From Siderastrea radians (lineage: Eukaryota; Cnidaria; Anthozoa; Scleractinia; Rhizangiidae): a DNA stretch of 64,000 nucleotides. The position numbers and the translations under genes were made by a program. Where the stretch lies: the NCBI GenBank assembly GCA_964017195.1, contig OZ024895.1:45533673-45597672 (forward strand), in the 5' to 3' direction. Under the pieces are notes generated by a model. It searched no databases, was not told the origin of the DNA, and saw nothing but the letters and a program-made list of their open reading frames with translations. Of the stretch, positions 26,801 to 34,700 are shown in pieces (position 1 is the first letter of the stretch; every line of letters starts with the position of its first letter).

Positions 26801-28876
26801 AGATTATGAACAGAGGTAGAACGGCTATCAATGATACATTTGTTTTCTCTCTAGTCATGAGAATTCAGTGGCGGTACATCAGGATAAGATATCTTTGCAG
26901 CAGTACGTACGTCTGACTGCTTTTGGGACACCCACGCCTGTACACACGGGAACTAGTTGGGGATCTAAATGGAGTAAACCGCCAAAAGCTAAATTTTACC
27001 CATCATCGGATACTGCATGGGGAGGTTTTCCAGTTTACCCGCAACCGTAATTAAAGGTCGGAGGAGGTTGGACACCATTCGCAAGGAATCCTGGGAGGAA
27101 AATCTGTTAGCACTCAGTTGAGCTTCAATTTTAATAGTCGACGATTAGTCTGCGAATACACCCGCTTCTCACTGTGCGCAGCCGCAAAGGGCGTTATTGC
27201 GCCTAGTTAGGATTGTTTTACAGGAATTGGTTATTTTTAGTTGAGTTACTATTTCAACACGACGGTATCGGCTTCACTAAAATTTTAATCCTTTTCGACG
27301 GCCCTAGCGCCGGCCGGGAGCAATGAAAGGCGGATACATTCGCAGGGTAATTTTCGAACGAAATTGAGACTAATTGCTTTCGTCATCTTTTGGTGTGAAT
27401 GGGTTTAACAGTTTTGCTAAGATCCAATGGTATTTTAAAGATATGGCTGTCACCAACAAAATCCTCTTTTTCTATTGTGAACCGCCAAAGCCATGCACCA
27501 ATTAAGTTCAGGTGAAAGTTAAACAAATTCGCTTACCCGGACTTCAAATCGCTGTTCCAAGAGTGGCAGCTATTGAAAGGGGATTGACTGCGATCAGGAC
27601 ATACTCTATTATAACAGTCACTAATTTGCGTTATTCAGTTTTCTGTTTGCACAGTTTAAGAACCATTTATTTCTCATCTCCAGTGAAGTATCAAAGTTGT
27701 GTTAACTACTGCCATTTTTGTTTTAGGCAAAGCAATCCTGATCAGTCAGAAGGAAGCCCATCAACCAATGGCAACCTAGCAGATTCGTCATCGTCGCTTG
27801 AACCAATCCGCTCCATGCACGGCTCAGAGATCAGTTTACCCAGGAGCATGATCCGTAATTCGATCTTCACTCACGAGCCAATTATGGAGGAGGACTACCC
27901 ACCACCTCCCCCACCGTATCACTCATCTACGCCCGGCGGACAGCCTCCACCCCCTGAAGGTAGCCTCAGTGATACGTCATCAGAAGGGAACTTTGTTCAA
28001 CCTGTTTATCACAGGCCCACGCTCCATGAGACAGATTCCACGGCTCGCGCGCGTCGATACGCGGACGCGAGTGATCATGCCCATGCCCCTAATTTCTACA
28101 CCGCGCAGAGATCGCTGAATGGTACTCCCGGAATAGGGGTGTTAGGATTCCGCGGACATGCTGACGGCGGCTCTGAGCTCGATACCACGAGCATATCAAG
28201 AGCAATGGACTCAAATATTGATTTAAACCATCCAGCTGCGGCTGGTCGGCTAAGTCGCCCCAGCAAAAGCCGCACGCAAAGCCAGGAGCTTGTACACCCT
28301 GTGTACTCCCAGAGCCCAGCATCCGGGATTACCAGACGTGACTCAGGCCTAGGTCCTTCGCGGAACGATCTTCGTCGCACAGGCTTCAATTCCAAACGTG
28401 GCTCCAGTCAAGTTACCCCTGTGATCCGAACGGTCCAGACCCCTCACAGGAGAGAATCCGATTCGTCAAAGGAACGCAGTCCCTATCACAGTTACGAAAG
28501 ACCACATGGATCACGTGAACCACGTGCTTATGACTCAGCGTCGTCAGAGTACAGCTCGTCACGTGACGAGCTCATATCGGCGCTTGAGTTCGGTAAGCGG
28601 CATAATCTGGATAAATATTATGGAATACCAACTCTTGAGACAACGTCAGTTTCTTCAGGCACAACGAACAGTAGCGAGCAAGATGGGATATGCAAGTTTA
28701 CGGCTAGTCCCAGGCCTCTTGGGGACGGGTGTTTTGCGCCCGCACCAGTGCATGCTTCACCATTTAACCCGAGGTCAAAATCCCGGGGGAATGAGAACTA
28801 TATCTATGTTCTCGATCCTCGCAGGCGTGGCATGGATCGAGGCGCCGTTTCTCAGTCTAATGGATCAGTTGTTTGA
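9577..28876 (+). CDS. DSCAM: DSCAM-type cell-adhesion receptor, 19 exons, 5' end outside window
   Basis: The spliced coding sequence gives 1943 residues ending in TGA at 28874-28876. Exons: 9577-9888, 10499-10792, 11510-11800, 12285-12557, 13158-13472, 14456-14728, 14959-15240, 15907-16197, 17106-17402, 19006-19311, 20336-20406, 21462-21705, 22186-22488, 23230-23538, 24436-24708, 25303-25584, 26165-26356, 26740-26815, 27727-28876. The order is Ig1-9, FN3 1-4, Ig10, FN3 5, transmembrane helix, tail. This is the DSCAM layout except that DSCAMs normally have two FN3 domains after Ig10. Ig1 and Ig2 carry DSCAM-like signatures (NGSLHFP and VGTIVSR; VRAVSW). In other animals DSCAMs are type I membrane proteins for neuronal self-avoidance and adhesion. 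The first exon with the signal peptide is missing. The assignment to DSCAM over other Ig/FN3 receptors is strong. Confidence 0.9.
10030..10370 (+). repeat. Tandem array of a 106-bp repeat, about three units
   Basis: The block TGACCATTCAAATGAAAGCT starts at 10061, 10167 and 10277 (third copy with one change), giving spacings of 106 and 110 bases. Each unit also has ACTTTCCTGTGGTGCTGTTT and GAGTCTGTGGATGAAATCCT. It lies in the intron between Ig1 and Ig2 exons. Confidence 0.85.
10499..10792 (+). CDS. DSCAM: DSCAM exon: Ig domain 2
   Basis: The acceptor is CTTCTCAG and the donor GTAGGT, with phase 1 at both ends and 98 codons. Cysteines lie in IKCVIS and YYCTTV. The strings QPYKVYAQDT and REYVRAVSWHDE match the distinctive second Ig of DSCAM proteins. 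Confidence 0.9.
11510..11800 (+). CDS. DSCAM: DSCAM exon: Ig domain 3
   Basis: Acceptor TTCTATAG, donor GTTAGT, 97 codons, phase 1-1. Cysteines lie in LQCTAEGYP and YECEVKNSKG, Trp in YSWKKNG. This is a standard I-set Ig. Confidence 0.9.
12285..12557 (+). CDS. DSCAM: DSCAM exon: Ig domain 4
   Basis: Acceptor TTACCCAG, donor GTAGGT, 91 codons, phase 1-1. Cysteines lie in MECEVAGQP and YQCLADNG, Trp in ITWLQNG. Confidence 0.9.
12661..12682. repeat. GA microsatellite
   Basis: A short run of GA dinucleotides in the intron after Ig4. Confidence 0.8.
12832..13148 (+). repeat. Degenerate array of short ACCAAAATTCTCT-like units
   Basis: Variants of AAATTCTCT preceded by CCA or CGA recur roughly every 15-30 bases across the last 320 bases of the intron before the Ig5 exon, making it pyrimidine-rich. 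The unit is too diverged to define exactly. Confidence 0.5.
13158..13472 (+). CDS. DSCAM: DSCAM exon: Ig domain 5
   Basis: Acceptor CTCCACTAG, donor GTGAGT, 105 codons, phase 1-1. Cysteines lie in EWCRAFSQ and YKCVACN, Trp in ITWYLDK. The acceptor was chosen because it alone keeps phase 1 and an open frame. Confidence in the exact 5' boundary is a little lower. Confidence 0.82.
13784..13935. repeat. Cluster of ACTCTCGTG-like short repeats
   Basis: ACTCTCG, GAGAGT and CTCTCATG variants recur about ten times in 150 bases within the intron after Ig5. Confidence 0.5.
14456..14728 (+). CDS. DSCAM: DSCAM exon: Ig domain 6
   Basis: Acceptor CAACTAG, donor GTGAGT, 91 codons, phase 1-1. Cysteines lie in LPCVAKGYP and YKCTAVNSD, Trp in VTWSKDG. 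Confidence 0.9.
14959..15240 (+). CDS. DSCAM: DSCAM exon: Ig domain 7
   Basis: Acceptor TTTTCCAG, donor GTCAGT, 94 codons, phase 1-1. Cysteines lie in LTCSST and YTCIAST, Trp in IRWLKDGR. The intron before it is only 230 bases, among the shortest in the gene. Confidence 0.9.
15907..16197 (+). CDS. DSCAM: DSCAM exon: Ig domain 8
   Basis: Acceptor ATTTTCAG, donor GTATGA, 97 codons, phase 1-1. Cysteines lie in LTCLTSG and YLCTAYNG, Trp in IDWSKS. Confidence 0.9.
16428..16575. mobile_element. Short inverted-repeat element ending in GCATGTCGCAGCCTCGT
   Basis: The left end GCATGTCGCAGCCTCGTCCC is mirrored by GGGAACGAGGCTGCGCATGT on the right. The ends carry the CCTCGTYCCCAG motif also seen at 20781-20822 and 34370. 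It lies in the intron after Ig8. Confidence 0.6.
17106..17402 (+). CDS. DSCAM: DSCAM exon: Ig domain 9
   Basis: Acceptor TCCAGCAG, donor GTAAGA, 99 codons, phase 1-1. Cysteines lie in ITCVAVG and YSCRVENRFG, Trp in LNWFNG. It closes the N-terminal run of nine Ig domains. Confidence 0.9.
17748..17912. mobile_element. Palindromic MITE
   Basis: Two arms of about 70 bases containing CCAATTCGGTCTGTAATCAT pair around a short GC-rich loop near 17825-17842. It has no coding capacity. Confidence 0.75.
18133..18316. mobile_element. Palindromic MITE
   Basis: The arm CAATCAGATTCGAGAATTTT, continuing through GTTATAGTTATGATTAAGGA, is repeated in inverted orientation up to 18316. The loop is near CGAGTCGCGCAGCGACGAG. 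Confidence 0.8.
18534..18909. mobile_element. Inverted-repeat element with a hammerhead-ribozyme-like motif
   Basis: The left arm (18534-18617) and right arm (18823-18909) are inverted copies sharing CATAAGTCGGTAAACTATGA and GTAGTCCTGAGAAGGACTGT. Just inside and into the right arm, CTGATGA (18804-18810) and GAAAC (18831-18835) are arranged as in a hammerhead core (see findings). It lies in the intron between Ig9 and FN3-1. Confidence 0.65.
19006..19311 (+). CDS. DSCAM: DSCAM exon: FN3 domain 1
   Basis: Acceptor TTTTTCAG, donor GTAAGA, 102 codons, phase 1-1. FN3 landmarks are the Trp in LTWRPG, the Tyr in IEYTVEC, and LRPASKYDLRVYARNRLGKS toward the end. Confidence 0.9.
19757..20043. mobile_element. 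MITE with GAGCAGTTTTCAATTG ends
   Basis: The ends GAGCAGTTTTCAATTG and CAATTGAAAACTGCTC are perfect inverse copies. The interior GAGAAAACGCGTGTGAGCAA recurs at 29320-29350 and, reversed, near 23690-23720. The three copies form one family. Confidence 0.7.
20049..20162. repeat. GTTT/GTT low-complexity tract
   Basis: T-rich runs of TTTG and TTG units upstream of the first half of FN3-2. Confidence 0.85.
20336..20406 (+). CDS. DSCAM: DSCAM exon: FN3 domain 2, first half
   Basis: Acceptor TTTTACAG, donor GTGAGT; enters in phase 1 and leaves in phase 0 after 71 bases. It encodes the first strands of an FN3 (PPEFVNVTAISS to IFVRWE), so this domain is split by an intron, unlike the other FN3s here. 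Confidence 0.85.
20781..20822. repeat. Short hairpin AACCTCGTTCCCA
   Basis: AACCTCGTTCCCA at the left pairs with TGGGAACGAGGTT at the right. The motif is shared with the ends of other elements in the window. Confidence 0.6.
21462..21705 (+). CDS. DSCAM: DSCAM exon: FN3 domain 2, second half
   Basis: Acceptor TTTAACGCAG, donor GTAAGT; phase 0 to phase 1, 244 bases. It has GYFVLYK, a lysine/tyrosine/asparagine-rich NKYNKYYKYYN strand, and LDPYTEYIVDIQAFTRAGVS. Confidence 0.88.
22186..22488 (+). CDS. DSCAM: DSCAM exon: FN3 domain 3
   Basis: Acceptor TCCCCAG, donor GTGAGT, 101 codons, phase 1-1. Landmarks are VTWSSPP, GYRVYYH and LGKFTTYRISVVAFTSKGEG. Two NxT sites (NRT, NVT) are possible glycosylation positions. 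Confidence 0.9.
22817..22864. repeat. TAA microsatellite
   Basis: About sixteen TAA/AAT units in the intron after FN3-3. Confidence 0.95.
23230..23538 (+). CDS. DSCAM: DSCAM exon: FN3 domain 4
   Basis: Acceptor TGTTCCAG, donor GTAAGT, 103 codons, phase 1-1. Landmarks are VLWDPP, TYRMYYS and LESLTEYYFWVKASTSVGFG. Confidence 0.9.
23598..23856. mobile_element. Reverse-oriented copy of the GAGCAGTTTTCAATTG MITE family
   Basis: It contains the reverse complement of the 19757-20043 core (AACCAATCGTGACTTGCTCG) and ends in ACTGAAAACCACTCTA, close to the family's terminus. It lies in the intron before Ig10. Confidence 0.55.
24436..24708 (+). CDS. DSCAM: DSCAM exon: Ig domain 10
   Basis: Acceptor ATTCTAG, donor GTATGT, 91 codons, phase 1-1. 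Cysteines lie in LDCEAYGYP and YECTASNKLG, Trp in VMWYSSG. An isolated Ig placed between FN3 domains is the DSCAM hallmark. Confidence 0.92.
25303..25584 (+). CDS. DSCAM: DSCAM exon: FN3 domain 5
   Basis: Acceptor GTTCCACAG, donor GTAAGT, 94 codons, phase 1-1. Landmarks are ITWSEWNDG, FILEYKVNDG and NNEYYFRISALNAVGRGEPS. It is the only FN3 between Ig10 and the membrane. Confidence 0.9.
25677..25783. mobile_element. Palindromic MITE in the intron before the transmembrane exon
   Basis: The arm starting AACAATTGTTCTCC is mirrored by GGTGAATAATTGTT at the right, with the GCCGTGAAGCGGC loop centre near 25724-25736. Confidence 0.6.
26165..26356 (+). CDS. DSCAM: DSCAM exon: juxtamembrane and transmembrane segment
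   Basis: Acceptor CTTCACAG, donor GTGTGT, 64 codons, phase 1-1. After a short acidic/Thr linker comes a basic stretch and a 24-residue hydrophobic helix (26251-26322, from FLGVLIGV to LLLVAF), followed by RAGHLS on the cytoplasmic side. Confidence 0.9.
26740..26815 (+). CDS. DSCAM: DSCAM exon: first cytoplasmic segment
   Basis: Acceptor TTCTTTAAG, then WRKYWKSRIFREEL; donor GTAGAA, the only GT available before the frame closes. It enters in phase 1 and leaves in phase 2, which fits the last exon at 27727 and also an alternative exon at 26855. Confidence 0.75.
26855..27050 (+). CDS. Possible alternative terminal exon of DSCAM
   Basis: An acceptor CTCTCTAG at 26854 opens a frame in the right phase to follow the 26740-26815 exon, ending at TAA (27048-27050). 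It encodes about 65 residues, including GTSWGSKWSKPP and SSDTAWGGFPVYPQP, which look coding and not random. The intron would be only 39 bases, which is unusually short. It could be a short-tail isoform, an internal exon whose donor I could not place, or a chance frame. Confidence 0.35.
27727..28876 (+). CDS. DSCAM: DSCAM last exon: cytoplasmic tail
   Basis: Acceptor TTTGTTTTAG; phase 2 entry; 383 residues to TGA at 28874-28876. The tail is Ser/Pro-rich and mostly disordered. It has two proline runs (YPPPPPPYH and QPPPPEG, 27895-27957) that could bind SH3 or EVH1 domains. Near 28540-28620 is EYSSSRDELISALEFGKRH, and near 28681-28715 is DGICKFTASPRP. The last resembles the GICRFTASPP motif I recall from vertebrate DSCAM tails. 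The open frame extends upstream to 27512, but that part is intronic by phase. Confidence 0.88.
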
Positions 28877-29239
28877 CAGGACGAGAAGAGAAGAATACTC
28901 AACAAACACAATTGCACTCTCATCAAATTTGAGGGCGACAGGATTACAGCATCCAAAGTAAAACACCTCAACGTTTTGCAGCTACTAGAGAATTTCACAG
29001 AGCTTATTAAAAATGAAAAACCATAACTTCGAAGTCTTTTGAAGCCCACCAAGTTTTGTGACAAAGTTAGAGAAATATAAAATATATGAAAAAAAAAAAA
29101 GATTTAATATATTACTTGCTCTTAAGTTCTGCTCTTGCTGTTCTTAAAGTTTGTATTTTTGTTAGTCTTTTGCTTCTGGAGGTCTGGGCGGGTTTTAATT
29201 GAAAGTCGTAGAACCAAAACGATAGTAATCAGCATTCCA

Positions 29240-29525
29240 GCCCAATAACAGCAGATGCATATAACACAATGAACCAATCAGAACTCGAAGCAAATACATG
29301 TTCCCGGCGCCGAGTGCCGGAAACATGTAAGCGGCGCCAAGCGCGGGAAAACACGTGCGAGCAAGGCATGATGGGTTTTGGTCTTACCTGTCTACCTCTA
29401 ACTGGTTAAGAAAGTTTCGCGAGGAATATTTTTAACCACGAACCAACAACGCCAAAACAAAATCATTAAAGCAACACAAATGCGAATTACTTACGTCATT
29501 TTCGACACCCAATTCGCACTCTCTT
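29240..29525. mobile_element. Third copy of the GAGCAGTTTTCAATTG MITE family
   Basis: It shares GAACCAATCAGAACTCG, GCGCGGGAAAACACGTGCGA and TTTCGACACCCAATTCGCAC with the 19757-20043 copy, in the same orientation, but is more diverged at the ends. Confidence 0.5.
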
Positions 29526-30848
29526 CTGTGTCGTTAAATTGCGTTCACGAGAACGAGTGACTGAATTATAAAAGAAACTCGACAAAAAGAATTCAAAACA
29601 AAACGCACGCACATTGTCCCAGTTTGCGTTAGCCATAAAACCAAGACTTTAGGTGAAAAAAGTGAATGTTTTAAGAAAAACAAGGAGTTGAAATTAAGAT
29701 TTTAAGGATAAATAACTGAAAAGTGTGCAGAAATTTAGAAATAGTAATATTGTTTGTGCATAAGATTACCTGTAAATATGTTAGCAAAAAGAAAGGATTT
29801 CTAAATCAAACAAATTATGATAAAGAAGTTAAAATTCCAAATAAAATTTGTAAGTAAGCTTTCACCTGCGATGTAAATAGACATTGGGTTCTAGACTCGA
29901 TGATTATTTTAATTTGGTAGAAAATAAACTGAATAATTGTAACGTTAACTGGGGTGTTGTTCATCTGACAATAGTGGCTCAATCCCGAAACGCTTTGCGA
30001 GCTGAGATTGCGAACCAGCTTCCAGTACGCGCTTTGTTGCACGCGGACGACTGATTCGGGGCTCGGTTGATGTCTTTTCGGTTGATTATGATGAATTTGT
30101 AACTTTGTACAAGGGTGGCCCGAAGTAAAACAAAGCAAAAACCAAACAAAAACTACCCGCAATTCCCCACCCCCCCCCCCCAAAAAAAAAAACACCCAGA
30201 CAAACAGACAAAGACAGGCCTTGGCGGGGAGGGATTGAAAGCAATTCAAGGATACAATTCAGGCTCTCTTAATTCATTTTTCCCGCCCCATTTCCTCGCC
30301 GACTGGCTCCGCCGCGCCAAGTTGCGTGAGCCTGATCACAGGTTTTGTAATTGGTACTGGTGTCCCCATTTTCCCGTCATTCTGTCTGTTTGAAAATAAT
30401 CTAACTCCAGCTTGGAAAAGAATAGAAAGAAAGAATTTCAGCACACACCTGAGCACAATGTGCAAAATCAGTAGGAACAATTGAATATAACTCCCAGGTC
30501 ATGATCCAGAGGGATATAAAAAGCCTATTATTATCAAGAACCAGTGAAACAATTTATAAGCAAAATAATTTTATTTCCTCGTAGATAATCACATATTACA
30601 AAATGGGTTGCTATCTTAAGTATAAAACAAGACCTGTTTTAAATAATCAAACCATAAATACGGTACACCCATACTGCTGGTTTTTCTTTGAGCTTGAATT
30701 CAAGAGCCGAGAATAGGAAAGGCAAGTCTGAGGAGAGCACAAAAGTACCGAGAGAGCAGGGAGTTTTGTACTCTTTACAGCTTTTGCTCCACCTTTTAAT
30801 GATGGCATCTCAAAGAATCCAGCCAACACGGGAAGTGGGAGGTCAATG

Positions 30849-30898
30849 TGTTTAGGGTGTGAACTGTGTTTAGCACCCTTAACACAGTTTACACCCTT
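30849..30898. repeat. Short perfect hairpin TAGGGTGTGAACTGTGTT
   Basis: An arm of about 18 bases is repeated inverted after a 10-base spacer. It could be a relic of a MITE. Confidence 0.6.
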
Positions 30899-31405
30899 AA
30901 AACAAAGGACTAGCATTCCCGCTCCCTTAATATGGAAGTCCTCCTATCGGGGGAAGTTGTCTCCTGTTGACTTCACGTAGGCTACTAAGAAGCAGTCTAA
31001 ACTGGCAAAGCCTTGCGTCTCATTGTCGAGGCCCCGCTGTTTAAACGTTTTTTTTTTTCCACGGAAGAAAAACTAACCTCTGGCAACTATGGAAACTATG
31101 AGAAAGCTGATCAACGAAATTAACAAATACTAGAAAAGCCCGCCTTCACTAACCCAGGTAAAGGAAAAAAAACAACACTATAATAGAATTCGCAAACACA
31201 CTGTGTTCTCTCGCTGGAGAGGTTTGCGTAACGGGACTGGACATTCTATATCGATGTCGTAATACAACTCTGGTCTGAGTAGTACATCATTAGCTGTAAA
31301 TTGTACATGTTCTCTGTTGTTATCCAGGCACATTCGCAGGGGAGAAGAGGGGAAAGTTCTTTGCCTGGGAAACGTCTGTTCTTTTAGGCCTCAGCGAAAT
31401 CTGTT

Positions 31406-31411
31406 TTTATT
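31406..31411 (-). terminator. Candidate polyadenylation signal for ANKMY1
   Basis: AATAAA on the - strand lies about 140 bases beyond the ANKMY1 stop codon. Confidence 0.45.
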
Positions 31412-31548
31412 CATGCACAAATGCGTGCATTCTGTTAATAAAACTTTCTTGGATTTCGAGTGTTTGCGGTCTATGTTCAGTAGCAGCTCATCGCGAGCCC
31501 CAGGATTGTTCTGGATTGTTCTGTTTCTTCAACATTCCGGCGTTGCTT

Positions 31549-31754
31549 TTATTTCTTAATTTTCGTGGCCGATGACGAAGCACTCCGCTTGGATGCTCGC
31601 GAAGGCGTCGGTGCTTTACGTCCCTTCTCACCCCTCCCCCGAGAAGGCGTCTTTCTTTGGGAGCCTGTGGGGGTGGTAGACGGGGGAGGGCCATCGGGAT
31701 CCGTGGTTGGAGTCGGGCTATCTGCTCGGCGACTTGAAGCTGTCTTTACTCCAC
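31549..31754 (-). CDS. ANKMY1: ANKMY1 exon 13: basic C-terminal tail
   Basis: Acceptor reads GTTAG on the - strand; phase 1 entry; stop TAA at 31549-31551. It encodes a Ser/Thr/Pro/Arg/Lys-rich tail ending SSSATKIKK, probably disordered. Confidence 0.8.
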
Positions 31755-34700
31755 CTAACGATAAAACAACCAAATTTTTGTCAACGACCTTGATACATTC
31801 AGTTTCTACTAGTTGCACTACACTAGTCCGAGGTAGACGAGATTAAATGGGATTATCGTTTTATGTATTATAACCCTTGGATCAAGAGAAATGTTCTAAC
31901 CTTGACATTACTACATTGCAGGGATTTGTATCCCTAAAGACTGAGGGACAACTTCGGGATTTTTTCGATGTAAGATAATTTAACAGTTAATTTGCAAAGA
32001 TGTTAAAAATCTTTTGCTTGAAGAGGTGGAGGTTTAACTGATGATATGGCAACCGTTAATCAAAAATTACTTTTTAAACGTTGCTTGTGGTTATGTGTCA
32101 AGTACAGTAAACAGACACAATTGCTGTAATTGCGAAGAATCAGCGAGTATTGAAATCAGCGATTTGAAAATGTAACCACGGAAATTAGCGCCTCCATACA
32201 CATTCGCTAAATTCATTGCTAAAATTGTTGTTACCAAAAACAATATTTTCTGTTCAAAGAAGCTGTTTTGGTCCCGGGGAGATACTCGGAAAAATTTTGA
32301 TGAGAGTGTGCCGCTGGGACTCTGAAACCCTTAACCTACACCAGACCACGTTCATGTCGTTTTTGCAACCCTATTCTAGACTAGATGCCAAAAATCCCTA
32401 CCCTATCCCAGACTAGCTATTTTCGAGCTATCCATCAGAAATATAACCACACAGTGCTTTTAATGGAAAATCATCTCTCGATCAACAATACTGTCACGAT
32501 TTCATTTATATTTTATATTTCCGAGTTTTTCAAACCCGTTAATTAATTGGATTAAATTTTCACACCACCCATTAGTTTCCCGGTAATTGATACCCTATCC
32601 TAGACCAAGACTCCCTGATTTCTATACCCTATCCCAGACCAAACTGCTTGAAAACCATACCCTTCACAGCGGCACATACCTATATAGGTTATATATGGGA
32701 GTACCCCCCCCCCAGGGGTTTTGGTATTTCGTGCAACGGATACGAGTAGAAAGCCTGTCAGCAAAAAGCCAATCAGAGTCACGCTTGCTAATATCCGGGG
32801 GTTGTTTTCTTGTACATTATTCTCTTTTGTCCTTTTGTCTAAAATCACTCGAAACACTGGCTGTCTACTTTTCAAGATCTAAACATTTTTGGAATTGGGT
32901 CCGCCAAAAAAAATTCAAGTACTGGAAGACCCAAGAATTCAGAAGGCAAAGACAACAGATGAGTAAGATTCAACAGCAGATCTCCTTACCTGTCAACCTG
33001 ACACATTCCTCCCTATGCCTCGCATTCCAAGCCTTCAGTTTGCACGACTTACTGCAATAAAACACCTCTTTGCATCTCGTGCATGCAGCTAAGCGAATTG
33101 CAATCGAGCGCCCGCACTCGTAACAGTACCGGAAGCGGTTTTTCATCACTTGTTGCCGCTGTTTCAAAGCTTGAGTCGCCAGTGCTGAGATACTCATGTG
33201 GTCAGTGGCTTTGGTCACGGCAATGCGTAGTCCACAGTGTTCGTCTCGACCTGGAGACGAGGGTTTAGCAGACGGCAGATCAGGAGCACTGGACCCAAGA
33301 GAACATGGAGTACTTTCTTTGCTGGCCTCGGCAGTTGGTGACGGTTCTGACGTCATGTCCGCTTTTACTTCCTAGAAGAAAAGGAATTATGTGCAGCTAT
33401 CACCAGCAATTTCCAACAGTAAAGACCTCCCACTGTGAAAATAGTGACCGAAAAGTAGTGAACCCCCGCAAGTACCCTGGCAGTTGTAACGACTCTCCGA
33501 AAATATGTAAGTTGACTTTCTGTACAGAAAAGCAACATAGGGCCAGTAAGGTAACAGATACACTGTACCAAAATACCTGAAGGGACACAATAACTGAGGT
33601 ACACGACAGATGTTGATACATCCGAAACAGGGGCAAATTTCTTTGCAAAATTATGTCCTTTGGGGTGAAATTGTACCGAAGTTTTGATATTTTTTCAGAT
33701 AAATTGAATTACACCTGGTAAGTTTTTGCGATCCGAAAGTAAACCCCAGATGTAACCCCCATCCCACTCCCAAAAAATATAGAAAAATGCTATTGAATTG
33801 GACTGATCTGTAAAAAAGCACGAAAATAGTTAAGTTCTTTATCCTACCTTATCATCAGCGTCAGGGCTCTCTCCGCCAGTTCCAGTGATAGCCTCAACTT
33901 CACGATCTGCTTCAGCCTCGATTTCATCTCCTCCAAAAACCTCATTATCAAGTCGGAAGCTAACGCGACTGTACCTCATGACATCAGTTTTTTCAGCAGA
34001 GGCGAGGTCGTGATTTCTCCCAGCAGGGGTAGGGTCGAGTTCTCTTAGTTTGTTGACCTTCTCGGGTGATTTGAGAATACCCCAGGCTGACTGAGGGGTT
34101 CCATCGGGTTTCCGTGATTCTGAAACAACACGCACAAATGAAATCAGTACCTTCGCCACATACGGAATGACATGGCAAACTATTGGCAAACATGCTTGTA
34201 AAAACTGCCGGTACAACACTGTATTCTCGTTAACTTTAGGTCACTGTAACAACATTTTTGTGGTCATAAACTCACGTTTGACCTGAGAATGTTTGTCAAA
34301 GTGAAACATGTTCTACAATTTCAACACCAAAAGAGAGAGGGTGACAGATAGTGATACTGCCGTAACAACCTCGTTCCCAGGGTATTTCCCTTTTATAGTC
34401 AGGTGGCTAAGTGCAAATAATTGAACGGATCTATACAGAGCGGACAAAAGCACCAAATTTGGCACAGAGCTACCTTAGAGTGTACTTGACAATTTTAGGA
34501 CCAGTGCCCGTCAGAATCTCTTTTCCTTTGCTGGCACGGAAGGGAAATTAAAAATAACCAAAATTGACATTGCCTGGTTACCAAGCCGAAATGGAAAAAT
34601 GCGTTTTTTTGGCAAGAGAATCAATGAAACCTTACCAAAACTACTTAAATTCAATAAAAATAAGTCAAACAGCTTTGAAGCCACATTTAATCTTTATTTA

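Larger units (their letters stand above)
28877..31405. other. Intergenic region between DSCAM and ANKMY1 (convergent genes)
   Basis: No coding frames are supported. It holds the third copy of the 19757-type MITE, homopolymer C and A runs near 30170-30190, and a short hairpin at 30849-30898. The two flanking genes converge here, so both 3' UTRs should end in this interval. Confidence 0.6.

Noticed and set aside
27512..27726. N-terminal part of the long open frame before the DSCAM tail
   Set aside because: Composition is intron-like, a good TTTGTTTTAG acceptor precedes 27727, and only that start is in phase with the upstream exon.
28506..28961. Overlapping 151-residue frame in the DSCAM tail region
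   Set aside because: A shadow of the real exon in another phase.
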